From: Polynucleobacter meluiroseus
GTDB taxonomy: Bacteria > Pseudomonadota > Gammaproteobacteria > Burkholderiales > Burkholderiaceae
Direction: 5' to 3'
Length of the DNA: 64,000 nt
Assembly (NCBI GenBank): GCA_945878885.1
Contig: CAMCUP010000008.1
Span: forward strand, 1-64,000
A program made the position numbers and the translations under genes. The notes below the pieces were generated by a model, which saw only the letters and a program-made list of their open reading frames with translations, had not been told where the DNA came from and made no database searches. Below, in pieces: positions 20,371 through 31,430 of this stretch (its first letter is position 1; each line of letters starts with the position of its first letter).

Positions 20371-21582
20371 ATGGCTGTATATCGCTCAAAATCATCACAA
20401 CGCTCTTCGCCTGAAGCAGACCGCCTTGTTGCCGATTCAATTTCTTTGGCTGCCTCTGGTAGCCGGATTGAGGATGAGTTCTGGGAAGTACGCTTACTTG
20501 AGCGCTTAGCACGTTTATTGAAAAGTCAAAATCAACATGTGATTGATGCGGCATTAGATCAAACTTTTAAAATTAATACGGTTGCTTTTGAAGTATTGGC
20601 CGATAACGCTGAAACCTTGGCTGAGTCGCTCACCTTGGAATATGAGGGGCAGAGTTGGGATGCACTGTTAATTGCGATGCCGATCGTGGCGCATACGCGT
20701 TATCAAATTCCATCGGGAGCGCTACCAGTGCAAGTGATTGAGGCCACGGCTTTGGCCATGCAACGCTCGATTGCAGCAAATGACACGCGTTTAGCTATTG
20801 TGCCTTGGCTATATAGCATTGACCAGATGCCGCACTCGCATTGTCAAACTCGAATTTTGCTCGAAGCATTAGCAACTGCGGCAGTCTCTGCAAGTGAGAT
20901 GAAGTTAGAAATGCGCGGTATGTCAGAAACGATTGCGGTCTTGGCAGACCCCCGTTTTATCATTGCAGTAATTGCTGCGCCCAGCGGCCAGCCATTATTT
21001 CGTTGGCAAGCTGAAACTCCTGCACGACAAGAGCGCGGTGTGAGTTTGGTTGAATGGCAAGCTGGTATGCATGACCCAATTGCAAATCTATTTCCTGGTT
21101 GTGAATTTGATTTACTGTTACCCGAGGCTTATTTCACCAACTGTCGCTTAGCCGATAAACAGGTGCGTCCTTTGAGTATTCGGGCCGCCGTTAACTACTT
21201 GGCCTCGGCCCTGAGCATTATTCCAGCGGGCTTATCTTGTGTGGTTGGAGCTTTTGGTGAAGAGCAGGCCGATGAATATCGATTAGCTTTTAGTATTAAG
21301 GGCTCAGCTGAGGTGGTGTACGGCGTAATTTGGCCTTTATACGACCGTGAGCATGTGGCTAGCGATGCTTTAAATGATGTTTCAAATGACGAAAGCCCAA
21401 TTAAAGAAATTTGTGATGCATTACGCGATGCTGGAGTTGAAGATGTTTTTCGACACGCAGTTTTGTTTGCTCCCGAATTATGTGATGACTGTGGCGCGCC
21501 TTTATTTCCAGACCGCCAGGGCGAAGTAGTGCATGCCGAAATGCCAGAAGATTCGCCGACCCAGCAACCTTTATTTCATTAA
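20371..21582 (+). CDS. DUF2863 family protein
   Basis: Cytoplasmic ~400 aa protein with C-terminal CDDCGAPLFPDRQGEVVHAEMPED, characteristic of a betaproteobacterial family. Confidence 0.75.
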   Translation: MAVYRSKSSQRSSPEADRLVADSISLAASGSRIEDEFWEVRLLERLARLLKSQNQHVIDAALDQTFKINTVAFEVLADNAETLAESLTLEYEGQSWDALLIAMPIVAHTRYQIPSGALPVQVIEATALAMQRSIAANDTRLAIVPWLYSIDQMPHSHCQTRILLEALATAAVSASEMKLEMRGMSETIAVLADPRFIIAVIAAPSGQPLFRWQAETPARQERGVSLVEWQAGMHDPIANLFPGCEFDLLLPEAYFTNCRLADKQVRPLSIRAAVNYLASALSIIPAGLSCVVGAFGEEQADEYRLAFSIKGSAEVVYGVIWPLYDREHVASDALNDVSNDESPIKEICDALRDAGVEDVFRHAVLFAPELCDDCGAPLFPDRQGEVVHAEMPEDSPTQQPLFH

Positions 21583-21652
21583 TCTTCTTGGGCTCAAGCT
21601 TTAGCTAACGCTTTATTTACTGCAGTTGATTGGCTTGACGAATACTATGTAC

Positions 21653-22036
21653 TTATTCAGCCTTGGTAAATAAGTGAGGATCTTTGCCACCCTTCATCTC
21701 AGCAGTTTGACAAAAATCGGCTAAGCGTACGCCGCTCTTAATATTAAAAAGCATGGCTTTATTGCCCAGAACTACCAGGTCGAGACCTGTTTCCATGTTT
21801 TTGTAGCGCAAACTTCCTGGCAATGAAGTTTCTTTGTTCATCACGAAGCTTCTTGAGTTCCACTCCAAGGTCAGATTTTCAGGAGTGCCTGAGGTTTTTA
21901 GTTCCATACCGTTACTACACGACCAAGCGAAAGGCGAAGCGTTACGCAGATTTTGTGCTTGGCTAGCATACGACGCAAGGCAAACAGTGCTAGCTAGGAG
22001 AGCTTGCAAGGGGAGTGAGAGCGAATTTTTTTTCAT
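21653..22036 (-). CDS. Secreted protein, possible MliC-like lysozyme inhibitor fold
   Basis: Signal peptide to ASQAQ; SCSNGMELK ... SLPGSLRYKNMETGLDLVVLGNKAMLFN ... DFC resembles MliC architecture. Confidence 0.5.
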   Translation of the reverse strand: MKKNSLSLPLQALLASTVCLASYASQAQNLRNASPFAWSCSNGMELKTSGTPENLTLEWNSRSFVMNKETSLPGSLRYKNMETGLDLVVLGNKAMLFNIKSGVRLADFCQTAEMKGGKDPHLFTKAE

Positions 22037-22047
22037 ATTATTTTTTC

Positions 22048-23037
22048 TTAGGTAAGCAAGTGCTTTACGCCTGCTTGTTCTTCAAGTAATTCTTTGAGCG
22101 TGTGATTCATTCGTTCACGCGAAAAAGCATCAATTTCTAAGCCTTCTACTAGCTGATACTCACCGTTGGCACAAATTACAGGGAAACCATAAATTACGTC
22201 TGCTGGAATGCCATAGTCCCCTTTTGAGGCAATACCCATTGTGGTCCATTTACCGTTGGTGCCAAGGACCCAATCATGCATATGATCAATTGCTGCGTTT
22301 GCAGCCGAGGCCGCAGAAGATAGGCCGCGCGCTTCAATGATGGCGCCGCCGCGTTTCCCAACTGTAGGAATAAAAACATCCTTATTCCAAGCTGGATCAT
22401 TAATCAGTTTTTCTACCGACTCGCCGTTAATCGTGGCAAAGCGATAGTCTGGATACATCGTGGGGCTGTGATTTCCCCAGACAATTAATTTTTCAACTTC
22501 AGCGACTGGCTTGCCCATTTTCGCGGCCAACTGAGAAAGTGCGCGGTTATGATCAAGGCGCAACATCGCAGTGAAGTTTTTAGCGGGTAAGCCAGGTGCT
22601 GATTTCATCGCAATATAGGCGTTGGTATTAGCGGGATTGCCCACCACCAAGACCTTGACTGTGCGCTTGGCAACAGCGTCGAGCGCCTTACCTTGCGCAG
22701 TAAAAATTTGGGCGTTAGCCGATAGCAAATCTTTGCGTTCCATGCCTGGGCCCCGCGGACGGGCTCCTACCAGCATAGCGATATCAACATCTTTAAATGC
22801 GGTCATGGGATCGCTATGAGAACTCATGCCCGCTAGCAGGGGGAAGGCGCAATCATCGAGCTCCATCATCACACCTGCTAGTGCCTTTTGCGCTTTTTCA
22901 TCAGGAATTTCAAGGAGTTGCAAGATAACTGGTTGATCTTTACCTAACAAATCGCCATTAGCGATACGAAATAGCAGGGAATAACCAATTTGGCCGGCAG
23001 CGCCGGTTACTGCGACGCGCATAGGTGCTTTTGCCAT
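22048..23037 (-). CDS. mdh: Malate dehydrogenase
   Basis: [44 protein letters not shown]. Confidence 0.98.
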   Translation of the reverse strand: MAKAPMRVAVTGAAGQIGYSLLFRIANGDLLGKDQPVILQLLEIPDEKAQKALAGVMMELDDCAFPLLAGMSSHSDPMTAFKDVDIAMLVGARPRGPGMERKDLLSANAQIFTAQGKALDAVAKRTVKVLVVGNPANTNAYIAMKSAPGLPAKNFTAMLRLDHNRALSQLAAKMGKPVAEVEKLIVWGNHSPTMYPDYRFATINGESVEKLINDPAWNKDVFIPTVGKRGGAIIEARGLSSAASAANAAIDHMHDWVLGTNGKWTTMGIASKGDYGIPADVIYGFPVICANGEYQLVEGLEIDAFSRERMNHTLKELLEEQAGVKHLLT

Positions 23038-23180
23038 TACTAAAACTCCAGATGAGGGTTAAAAATTACTTCTATTATCCCTTTAAGTTTAGGGATTCCC
23101 CTATTACACTGTCAACTATGTCTTCTATAAGACTATGAAAACTCTATTTTGATCTAATTTAAGCTTAAAAAAGACTATTA

Positions 23181-23930
23181 TTGGACGCGTTTTTGACTAC
23201 AAATTTATCCTCTCTGACCACTTTTAGCCCGCTTTATCAGCAGATTAAAGCGATGTTGCTGGCTAGTTTGCAGGCTGGCGAATGGCAGCCGGGCGAGGCT
23301 ATACCTAGTGAATTTGAATTGGCTGCCCGATATGAAGTGAGTCAAGGTACCGTTCGCAAGGCGATTGATGAGCTAACGACGCAAAATTTATTGATTCGTA
23401 AGCAAGGTAAGGGCACCTTTGTGGCTACTCACCATGAGGAGCGACACCAATTTCGGTTTTTGCGCTTATCTCCCGACAGTGGTTTGCCCATGGTTTTAAA
23501 AAATCAATTTTTGAGTTGCAAAAAAATTAAAGCCTCACGGCTGATTGCCCAAGCTTTAAAAATGCCGACTGGCGAGAGCTTGATTGAAATTGAGCGGGTA
23601 CAAACCTTTGCTGGCGCGGTAATTGTCTTTGAGCAAATTTGGTTGCCCAGTTTGCGTTTTAAAGGTCTGAGCCTTGCTACTTTGCAGGCTTGGACGGGGC
23701 CTTTATACGCCCTGTACGAATCTTCATTTGCTACTCATATGGTGCGCGCAGAGGAGAAAATTAAGGCTGTTGCCAGCGACCTCACCAGCGCTGCGCGCTT
23801 AAAAACTGTGCTAGGAGCGCCAATTTTATTGGTGGAGCGGGTTTCTTACACTTATGGCAATAAACCCGTAGAGATGCGTGTAGCCCGCTATGATACTAGC
23901 TCGCAGCACTATGAAAATGCCTTGAGTTAA
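23181..23930 (+). CDS. GntR-family regulator with UTRA domain (TTG start)
   Basis: GntR wHTH IPSEFELAARYEVSQGTVRKAIDEL and UTRA effector domain; divergent from mdh, upstream of sdh. Confidence 0.92.
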   Translation: MDAFLTTNLSSLTTFSPLYQQIKAMLLASLQAGEWQPGEAIPSEFELAARYEVSQGTVRKAIDELTTQNLLIRKQGKGTFVATHHEERHQFRFLRLSPDSGLPMVLKNQFLSCKKIKASRLIAQALKMPTGESLIEIERVQTFAGAVIVFEQIWLPSLRFKGLSLATLQAWTGPLYALYESSFATHMVRAEEKIKAVASDLTSAARLKTVLGAPILLVERVSYTYGNKPVEMRVARYDTSSQHYENALS

Positions 23931-24031
23931 GACTGGTGAGACAAAATTACACAAGGTGTCCCGCTTTCTACTAAAATATGCTGCAATACAACATTTTATT
24001 TAAACTACTCACATCCTCATTGAGATAAGCC

Positions 24032-24457
24032 ATGGCTGATGCCCAGCACGAGCTGCACAATTCGCGACCAAAGCCGGTCTACCGTAATATTGGTTTAGCG
24101 CAGTTAATTCACTACCACTTACCGTGGGCAGGAAAGGTTTCAATTCTGCATCGTATTAGTGGTGCTGCTTTATTTCTCTTTTTGCCTTTCTTGCTTTATC
24201 TGCTTGATCAAAGCTTGGCTTCAGAACTTAGTTATAAAAAATTTCAAGCAATTGTTGCTAATCCTTTTGCAAAATTAATTCTCTTGGGTTTGATTTGGAG
24301 TTTTCTCCATCATTTTTTTGCAGGAATTCGTTACTTATTGTTGGATCGTGAAATTGGTATTAATAAGATTCCTGCCAACCGTTCAGCAATTTTGGTATTA
24401 ATAATTAGTTTTTCGCTCACGGTTATTTTGGGCGCAAAGTTATTTGGTTTGTTCTAA
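24032..24457 (+). CDS. sdhC: Succinate dehydrogenase cytochrome b556 subunit
   Basis: SILHRISGAALF, HHFFAGIRYLLLD. Confidence 0.95.
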   Translation: MADAQHELHNSRPKPVYRNIGLAQLIHYHLPWAGKVSILHRISGAALFLFLPFLLYLLDQSLASELSYKKFQAIVANPFAKLILLGLIWSFLHHFFAGIRYLLLDREIGINKIPANRSAILVLIISFSLTVILGAKLFGLF

Positions 24458-24470
24458 GGCAAGGGAAAAA

Positions 24471-24836
24471 ATGTCGATCTATAACGTTGGTCCGCGACGC
24501 CTCGTTGTTGGCGCTCACTATGGCCTGAAAGAGTGGTTAATTCAACGCATGACTGCGGTGATCATGGTGGTTTTTATAATTATTTTATTAGGCGATTATT
24601 TGCTTAATGGTGGCCCTAATTACACCGCTTGGGCTAGTTTGTTCAGCAACCAATTTATGAAGCTGCTGACCTTGTTGGCTTTACTAAGCCTTTTTTATCA
24701 TGCTTGGGTTGGTATGCGCGATATCTGGATGGACTATGTTAAGCCTGCTGGCATCCGTTTAAGTTTGCAAGTTTTTACGGCCCTATGGTTGATAGCTTGC
24801 ACTGCTTATGCTATCCAAATTTTGTGGAAAGTGTGA
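24471..24836 (+). CDS. sdhD: Succinate dehydrogenase membrane anchor subunit
   Basis: Three TM helices, FYHAWVGMRDIWMDYVKP; start at MSIYNVGPRR. Confidence 0.94.
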   Translation: MSIYNVGPRRLVVGAHYGLKEWLIQRMTAVIMVVFIIILLGDYLLNGGPNYTAWASLFSNQFMKLLTLLALLSLFYHAWVGMRDIWMDYVKPAGIRLSLQVFTALWLIACTAYAIQILWKV

Positions 24837-24837
24837 G

Positions 24838-26616
24838 ATGACAGAGATTCAAAAATCATTACCTCGACGTCGTTTTGACGCGGTGATTGTTGGCGCAGGT
24901 GGTTCAGGCATGCGCGCCTCATTACAGCTCGCTGAAGCTGGACTTGATGTAGCGGTGTTAAGTAAAGTGTTTCCAACCCGTTCGCATACTGTTGCTGCGC
25001 AAGGCGGCATTGGCGCTGCCTTAGGTAATATGAGTGAAGATAATTGGCACTATCACTTTTACGATACGGTGAAGGGTTCCGATTGGTTGGGTGATCAAGA
25101 CGTGATTGAGTTTATGTGCCGTGAGGCGCCTAAAGTGGTGTATGAACTTGAACACTATGGCATGCCTTTTGATCGCAATCCTGATGGCACCATTTATCAG
25201 CGCCCCTTTGGTGGACACACGGCGAATTATGGTGAAAAGCCAGTGCAACGTGCTTGCGCTGCAGCTGACCGCACGGGTCATGCAATGTTACATACCTTGT
25301 ATCAACGTAATGTGATGGCTAAAACCCATTTTTATGTTGAGTGGTTAGCGCTTGATTTGATTCGTGATGCGGCTGGTGACGTTGTTGGCGTTACTGCACT
25401 AGAAATGGAAACCGGTGAGCTCTATATTCTCGAGGCTAAAATTGTTATTTTGGCTACGGGTGGTGCAGGGCGTATTTGGTCAGCTTCAACTAATGCTTAC
25501 ATAAATACTGGCGATGGCATGGGCATGGCGGCGCGCGCGGGCATTCCCCTAGAAGATATGGAATTTTGGCAGTTTCATCCTACCGGCGTAGCTGGTGCTG
25601 GGGTCTTGCTAACTGAAGGTTGTCGCGGCGAAGGTGGAGTCTTGCGTAATAAAGATGGCGAACGATTTATGGAGCGCTATGCGCCTACCCTTAAAGATTT
25701 AGCGCCACGTGATTTTGTGTCGCGTTCAATGGATCAAGAAATTAAAGAGGGCCGTGGTTGTGGCCCCAATGGCGATTACGTCGTACTCGACTTAACGCAT
25801 ATTGGCGCTGAAACCATTATGAAGCGACTGCCTTCGGTATATGAAATTGGTATGAACTTTGCCAATATTGATATCACTAAAGAGCCCATTCCAGTAGTAC
25901 CTACAATTCACTATCAAATGGGTGGTATTCCCACAAACATTTATGGTCAAGTAGTCGTACCCAAGGATGGCAACCCCAATCACATTGTGCAAGGCCTCTA
26001 TGCTATTGGCGAGTGCTCTTGTGTGTCAGTGCATGGTGCCAATCGTTTGGGGACGAATTCATTGCTTGATTTACTGGTATTTGGGCGCGCTGCTGGTAAG
26101 CACATCGTGGCGGAAAATTTAAAAGACCGTGAGCATAAGGTTTTGCCACCAGATGCCGGTCGCAATAGTTTGGCGCGCATTGCTAAGTTAGATGCCTCCA
26201 CTAGTGGTGAGTATGCGCAAGATGTGGCCAACGAAATTCGCAAAACCATGCAAACTTATGCGGGGGTCTTTCGTAATCAGGTATTAATGGATGAGGGCGT
26301 ACGCCAGATGGCGCTATTAACTGAGCGGGCGAATCATTTATGGGTAAAAGATAAGTCGCAAATTTTTAATACTGCGCGCATTGAAGCTTTAGAAGTTGCC
26401 AATTTAATTGAAACTGCTAATGCCACCATGATTTCAGCAGCAGCACGCAAAGAAAGTCGTGGCGCCCATTCGCATAATGAATATCCCAAGCGCGACGATG
26501 AACATTGGATGAAGCATTCGTTGTGGTTTAGTGCAGGTAATCGGATGGATTACAAGCCGGTGCAACTAAAGCCACTAACTATTGATTCTGTACCCCCTAA
26601 AGAACGTACCTTTTAA
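24838..26616 (+). CDS. sdhA: Succinate dehydrogenase flavoprotein subunit
   Basis: SHTVAAQGGIGAALGN, HPTGVAGAGVLLTEGCRGEGG, HGANRLGTNSLLDLLVFGR. Confidence 0.98.
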   Translation: MTEIQKSLPRRRFDAVIVGAGGSGMRASLQLAEAGLDVAVLSKVFPTRSHTVAAQGGIGAALGNMSEDNWHYHFYDTVKGSDWLGDQDVIEFMCREAPKVVYELEHYGMPFDRNPDGTIYQRPFGGHTANYGEKPVQRACAAADRTGHAMLHTLYQRNVMAKTHFYVEWLALDLIRDAAGDVVGVTALEMETGELYILEAKIVILATGGAGRIWSASTNAYINTGDGMGMAARAGIPLEDMEFWQFHPTGVAGAGVLLTEGCRGEGGVLRNKDGERFMERYAPTLKDLAPRDFVSRSMDQEIKEGRGCGPNGDYVVLDLTHIGAETIMKRLPSVYEIGMNFANIDITKEPIPVVPTIHYQMGGIPTNIYGQVVVPKDGNPNHIVQGLYAIGECSCVSVHGANRLGTNSLLDLLVFGRAAGKHIVAENLKDREHKVLPPDAGRNSLARIAKLDASTSGEYAQDVANEIRKTMQTYAGVFRNQVLMDEGVRQMALLTERANHLWVKDKSQIFNTARIEALEVANLIETANATMISAAARKESRGAHSHNEYPKRDDEHWMKHSLWFSAGNRMDYKPVQLKPLTIDSVPPKERTF

Positions 26617-26643
26617 CGCCTATTTGTAGACGAAAGAATTAAG

Positions 26644-27348
26644 ATGAGCGATACCCGTATTTTTGAAATCTACCGTTACGATCCCGAGACCAATGATGCG
26701 CCTCGCATGCAGCGTTATGAAATTGAATTGACTGATGAGCGCATGTTGCTAGATGCCATAATTACTTTAAAGAAGATGGATGAAACTATTTCGTTTCGAC
26801 GCTCTTGCCGCGAAGGCGTTTGTGGCTCTGATGCCATGAATATCAATGGTAAAAATGGCTTGGCCTGCGTAACCAATATGCGTAGTCTACCTAAAACTAT
26901 TGTATTACGGCCTTTACCAGGCTTACCGGTAGTACGCGATTTAATTGTCGATATGACTTTATTCTTTAAGCAGTATTTATCAATCAAGCCATATTTAATT
27001 AATGACACGCCACCACCTGAAAAAGAACGTTTACAAAGCCCCGCTGAGCGCGAAGAGTTAGATGGTTTGTATGAATGTATTTTGTGCGCTTCGTGCTCAA
27101 CTGCTTGCCCATCATTTTGGTGGAATCCTGACAAATTTGTTGGTCCTGCCGGCTTGTTACAGGCTTACCGCTTTATTGCCGACAGTCGTGATGAGGCTAC
27201 TGCGCTTCGGCTCGATAACTTAGAAGATCCTTATCGTTTATTTCGTTGCCATACAATTATGAATTGCGTTGATGTTTGTCCTAAGCACCTCAATCCGACT
27301 AAGGCTATTGGTAAAATTAAAGAGTTGATGGTGCGTAGAGCTGTATGA
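26644..27348 (+). CDS. sdhB: Succinate dehydrogenase iron-sulfur subunit
   Basis: SCREGVCGSDAMNINGKNGLAC, CILCASCSTACPSFWWN, CHTIMNCVDVCPKHLNP. Confidence 0.98.
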   Translation: MSDTRIFEIYRYDPETNDAPRMQRYEIELTDERMLLDAIITLKKMDETISFRRSCREGVCGSDAMNINGKNGLACVTNMRSLPKTIVLRPLPGLPVVRDLIVDMTLFFKQYLSIKPYLINDTPPPEKERLQSPAEREELDGLYECILCASCSTACPSFWWNPDKFVGPAGLLQAYRFIADSRDEATALRLDNLEDPYRLFRCHTIMNCVDVCPKHLNPTKAIGKIKELMVRRAV

Positions 27349-27372
27349 AAATAATCAAATGAATCTAGCAAA

Positions 27373-27642
27373 ATGAATCTAACTTCAGCCGAAAGCTATC
27401 GCTTGCATGCGGCGGCTCGGCGAGGATTGCTTGAAAATGATTTAATTTTAGAGCGTTTTTTTAGGCGCTACGAAGCTGTTTTAGATCAAGAGCAGGGTAT
27501 AGCACTTGGTCAATTATTGGCTTTAGATGACAATGATTTGCTAGATTTATTATTAGGCAGGAGCAATACAGTGGCAGCCCTAGGTGGTGCAATGACCTCA
27601 CCTGTGCTGCAGAAATTGTTGTTGATGTTGCGTGAAAAATAA
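27373..27642 (+). CDS. sdhE: FAD assembly factor SdhE
   Basis: RRGLLENDLILERFF motif immediately downstream of sdhB. Confidence 0.93.
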   Translation: MNLTSAESYRLHAAARRGLLENDLILERFFRRYEAVLDQEQGIALGQLLALDDNDLLDLLLGRSNTVAALGGAMTSPVLQKLLLMLREK

Positions 27643-27693
27643 GTAGCGTAACGGCATTACTGTTTTGTAAATTAGAACCCTTGAGGATGAATC

Positions 27694-29007
27694 ATGATTG
27701 AATCGGATATCAAAGCGAAGCTTTCATTTTCTGACGGCACACCAGATATCGACTTACCTATTTATAAAGGTACGGTTGGTCCTGAGGTGATTGACATCCG
27801 CAGACTCTATGGGCAGACAGGTAAATTTACTTATGATCCTGGCTTTCTTTCAACTGCTTCGTGTAGTTCGAAAATTACGTTTATTGACGGCGACAAAGGC
27901 GAATTGCTATATCGTGGTTATCCAATTCAAGATTTGGCTGGTAAATGTGATTTTTTAGAAATTTGTTATTTACTGCTCAAGGGTAAATTACCCAATCAAA
28001 CTGAAAAGAGTAGTTTTGAAGAATTGGTAATGCATCACACTATGGTGCATGAGCAAATGCAATTTTTCTTACGCGGCTTTCGTCGTGATGCTCACCCAAT
28101 GGCGGTATTAACTGGGTTAGTTGGGGCGATGGCGGCTTTCTATCACGATCAAATCGACTATTCAGAGCCGCTGGCACGCCATATTGCTCAAATTCGTTTA
28201 ATCGCTAAGATGCCTACCTTGGTAGCAATGTCGTATAAGTATTCGATTGGTCAGCCTTTTATGTATCCTGATAATTCACTTTCTTATACTGCTAATTTTA
28301 TGCGCATGATGTTTGCTACACCATGCGAGCCGTACACAATTAATCCAGTATTAGTCAAAGCCTTAGATCGTATTTTTATTTTGCATGCTGATCATGAGCA
28401 AAATGCATCAACTTCAACTGTACGTTTGTGTGGCTCTTCGGGAACCAATCCTTTCGCAGCAATTTCCGCTGGTATTGCTTGTTTGTGGGGTCCGGCGCAT
28501 GGCGGGGCCAATGAAGCCTGTTTAGATATGCTCACTAACATTCAAAATAATGGTGGGGTTGAAAAAATTGGTGAGTTTATTACCCAGGTTAAGGATAAAA
28601 ACTCCGGCGTACGTTTAATGGGCTTTGGTCACCGGGTTTATAAAAACTTTGACCCGCGTGCAAAATTAATGCGTGAAACGTGTTACGAAGTACTCAATGA
28701 ACTAGGCTTAGAGAATGACCCACTCTTTAAGCTGGCAATGACTTTAGAGAAAATAGCACTTGAAGATGAGTATTTTGTCGGGCGTAAACTGTATCCCAAT
28801 GTCGATTTTTATTCAGGTATTGTGCAGCGCGCCTTAGGAATACCTACTGATATGTTTACTTGTGTGTTTGCCTTAGCGCGTACCGTAGGCTGGATTGCGC
28901 AATGGGAAGAAATGATTACCGATTCTGAATATAAAATTGGTCGACCGCGCCAATTATTTATTGGTGAGACCGAAAGACTGGTACCAGCGGTAGCAGAGCG
29001 TAAATAA
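27694..29007 (+). CDS. gltA: Citrate synthase
   Basis: [41 protein letters not shown]. Confidence 0.98.
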   Translation: MIESDIKAKLSFSDGTPDIDLPIYKGTVGPEVIDIRRLYGQTGKFTYDPGFLSTASCSSKITFIDGDKGELLYRGYPIQDLAGKCDFLEICYLLLKGKLPNQTEKSSFEELVMHHTMVHEQMQFFLRGFRRDAHPMAVLTGLVGAMAAFYHDQIDYSEPLARHIAQIRLIAKMPTLVAMSYKYSIGQPFMYPDNSLSYTANFMRMMFATPCEPYTINPVLVKALDRIFILHADHEQNASTSTVRLCGSSGTNPFAAISAGIACLWGPAHGGANEACLDMLTNIQNNGGVEKIGEFITQVKDKNSGVRLMGFGHRVYKNFDPRAKLMRETCYEVLNELGLENDPLFKLAMTLEKIALEDEYFVGRKLYPNVDFYSGIVQRALGIPTDMFTCVFALARTVGWIAQWEEMITDSEYKIGRPRQLFIGETERLVPAVAERK

Positions 29008-29025
29008 GCATTTTAAGGAATTAGT

Positions 29026-30435
29026 ATGGCCCGCACCTTGTATGACAAATTATGGGATGACCATGTCGTCTACGCCGAAGATGATGGCACAGCTACGCTT
29101 TATATTGATCGTCAGCTATTGCATGAGGTAACTAGCCCGCAGGCATTTGAAGGCTTGGCTATGGCGCAGCGACCAATTTGGCGTATTTCTGCTAATTTAG
29201 CAGTTTCAGACCATAACGTACCTACCACTGATCGGGCCTTGGGTATTGCCGACCCTATTTCTAAATTACAAGTCGATACGCTTGATCAAAATTGTGACCG
29301 CTTAGGCATTACCCAATTTAAGATGAATGATTTACGTCAGGGCATTGTGCATGTGATTGGCCCAGAGCAGGGCGCTACGCTGCCTGGAATGACGGTAGTA
29401 TGCGGTGATTCGCACACCAGTACTCACGGCGCTTTTGGTGCTTTAGCATTTGGTATTGGCACTTCGGAAGTGGAGCATGTATTAGCGACGCAAACCTTGC
29501 TAATGAAAAAAAGCAAAAATATGTTAGTGCGGGTTGAGGGTCGCTTACTCCCTGGTTGTACCGCTAAGGATATTGCGCTAGCGGTGATTGGTCGCATCGG
29601 TACGGCTGGAGGTACTGGCTATACGATTGAATTTGCTGGCGAGGCTATTCGTAATTTATCGATGGAAGGGCGTATGACCATTTGCAATATGGCAATTGAG
29701 GCTGGCGCTCGTGCAGGTTTGATCGCCGTTGATGAAACGACAATTGACTATATTCAAGGACGCCCGTATGCCCCTAAAGGAGAAATCTTGCGCCATGCGT
29801 TGCAATATTGGCGTAGTTTACATTCAGATGAAGCTGCAGTGTTTGATCAGGCGGTTGAATTACGCGCCGAAGAAATTCAACCTCAAGTGACTTGGGGCAC
29901 CTCGCCTGAAATGGTTTTAGCTATTAGTGGATGCGTGCCTGATCCTGAAAAAGAGCGCGATCCAAATAAACGCTTAGCGATGGAGCGTGCCCTTGAATAT
30001 ATGGGCCTGATTCCCAGTATGCCGATCACGAGTATTCAAGTTGATAAAGTATTCATTGGTTCATGCACCAATAGCCGCATTGAAGATTTACGTGCAGCAG
30101 CAAAAGTGGTTGATCGCCTTGGTAAGAAAGTCGCGGCTAATATTAAGGTGGCAATGGTTGTACCGGGCTCTGGCTTAGTGAAGGCTCAAGCCGAGCGCGA
30201 GGGTTTAGATCGAGTCTTTAAGGCCGCTGGTTTTGAATGGCGGGAGCCTGGTTGTTCGATGTGTTTAGCCATGAACGCTGATCGTTTAGAGCCAGGAGAG
30301 CGTTGTGCTTCAACTTCCAACCGGAATTTTGAAGGTCGTCAAGGCGCTGGCGGTCGTACCCACTTGGTGAGTCCAGCAATGGCAGCTGCCGCTGCAATTG
30401 AAGGCCATTTTGTCGATGTTTGTAAAATTGCCTAA
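29026..30435 (+). CDS. leuC: 3-isopropylmalate dehydratase large subunit
   Basis: [50 protein letters not shown]. Confidence 0.98.
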   Translation: MARTLYDKLWDDHVVYAEDDGTATLYIDRQLLHEVTSPQAFEGLAMAQRPIWRISANLAVSDHNVPTTDRALGIADPISKLQVDTLDQNCDRLGITQFKMNDLRQGIVHVIGPEQGATLPGMTVVCGDSHTSTHGAFGALAFGIGTSEVEHVLATQTLLMKKSKNMLVRVEGRLLPGCTAKDIALAVIGRIGTAGGTGYTIEFAGEAIRNLSMEGRMTICNMAIEAGARAGLIAVDETTIDYIQGRPYAPKGEILRHALQYWRSLHSDEAAVFDQAVELRAEEIQPQVTWGTSPEMVLAISGCVPDPEKERDPNKRLAMERALEYMGLIPSMPITSIQVDKVFIGSCTNSRIEDLRAAAKVVDRLGKKVAANIKVAMVVPGSGLVKAQAEREGLDRVFKAAGFEWREPGCSMCLAMNADRLEPGERCASTSNRNFEGRQGAGGRTHLVSPAMAAAAAIEGHFVDVCKIA

Positions 30436-30457
30436 GCAAAATAAAGAAAGTCTCAAT

Positions 30458-30739
30458 ATGCAAACGAATATCATCCGCAGTTATTTTAGGGCTAGAGCCT
30501 TTGGGCTGAGTGTGGTCACTAGCTTAACCTTGCTGACTACTATAGGATGTACCAATACAGTTACTGGTATGGGTAAGGACATACAGAAGATGGGGCAATC
30601 GATGAATAGTCAAAGTAGCTCAGCTGGAGCAGCTGCGAACGCGAAACCGAACCCGAACCCGAAACCGAACCCCAATGATTCATTGAGTCAAGGTAAAGAT
30701 GTGGTGGTCACTCCGGTCGTGGTTACCCCCGGAAAATAA
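30458..30739 (+). CDS. Entericidin EcnA/B-like small lipoprotein with repeat-rich linker
   Basis: Lipobox LLTTIGC followed by TNTVTGMGKDIQKMGQS; start placed at MQTNII. Confidence 0.82.
   Translation: MQTNIIRSYFRARAFGLSVVTSLTLLTTIGCTNTVTGMGKDIQKMGQSMNSQSSSAGAAANAKPNPNPKPNPNDSLSQGKDVVVTPVVVTPGK
30643..30672 (+). repeat. Five hexamer units (GAAACC/GAACCC) in the entericidin-like gene
   Basis: gaaacc gaaccc gaaccc gaaacc gaaccc read directly; encodes the KPNPNPKPNPN region. Confidence 0.85.
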
Positions 30740-30761
30740 TTGAGCGTAGCGATAGCGACTA

Positions 30762-31409
30762 ATGGAAAAATTTACAGTTTTTAAAGGTTTGGTAGCGCCA
30801 CTTGATCGCGAGAATGTCGATACTGATGCCATCATCCCTAAACAATTTTTAAAGTCAATTAAAAAAACTGGCTTTGGACAAAATTTATTTGATGAATGGC
30901 GCTATAAAGATCATGGCGAGCCAGGCCAAGATTGCAGCACTCGACCGCTGAATCCTGATTTTGTTTTAAATCAGCCGCGCTACCAAGGCGCAAGTATTTT
31001 ATTGGCCCGCAAAAATTTTGGTTGTGGTAGTTCGCGAGAGCATGCACCTTGGGCTTTGGATCAATATGGATTTCGGGCCGTCATTGCCCCTAGCTTTGCT
31101 GATATTTTCTTTAATAATTGTTATAAAAATGGTTTATTACCAGTAGTTCTCAGTGGGGCGCAAATTGATCATTTATTTCACGAGACCCTAGCCTTCCCTG
31201 GTTACGAATTAACCGTTGATTTAGAGCGGCAAGAGGTTATTGCTGGTGATCAACGCAATTACGCCTTCGACATCACGCCGTTTAGAAAATATTGCTTAAC
31301 AAATGGTTTTGATGATATTGGCTTAACTCTACAAAGTGCTAATAAAATAAAAGCCTACGAAGCTGAGCGCTTGCTGCGCATGCCTTGGCTTGATACGCGG
31401 TTGCCCTAA
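30762..31409 (+). CDS. leuD: 3-isopropylmalate dehydratase small subunit
   Basis: [37 protein letters not shown]. Confidence 0.98.
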   Translation: MEKFTVFKGLVAPLDRENVDTDAIIPKQFLKSIKKTGFGQNLFDEWRYKDHGEPGQDCSTRPLNPDFVLNQPRYQGASILLARKNFGCGSSREHAPWALDQYGFRAVIAPSFADIFFNNCYKNGLLPVVLSGAQIDHLFHETLAFPGYELTVDLERQEVIAGDQRNYAFDITPFRKYCLTNGFDDIGLTLQSANKIKAYEAERLLRMPWLDTRLP

Positions 31410-31430
31410 GACGCCATAAAGAAGGTTCTG

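Noticed and set aside
26715-27134. 139-aa antisense ORF in sdhB
   Set aside because: Fully inside a conserved gene and no family recognised
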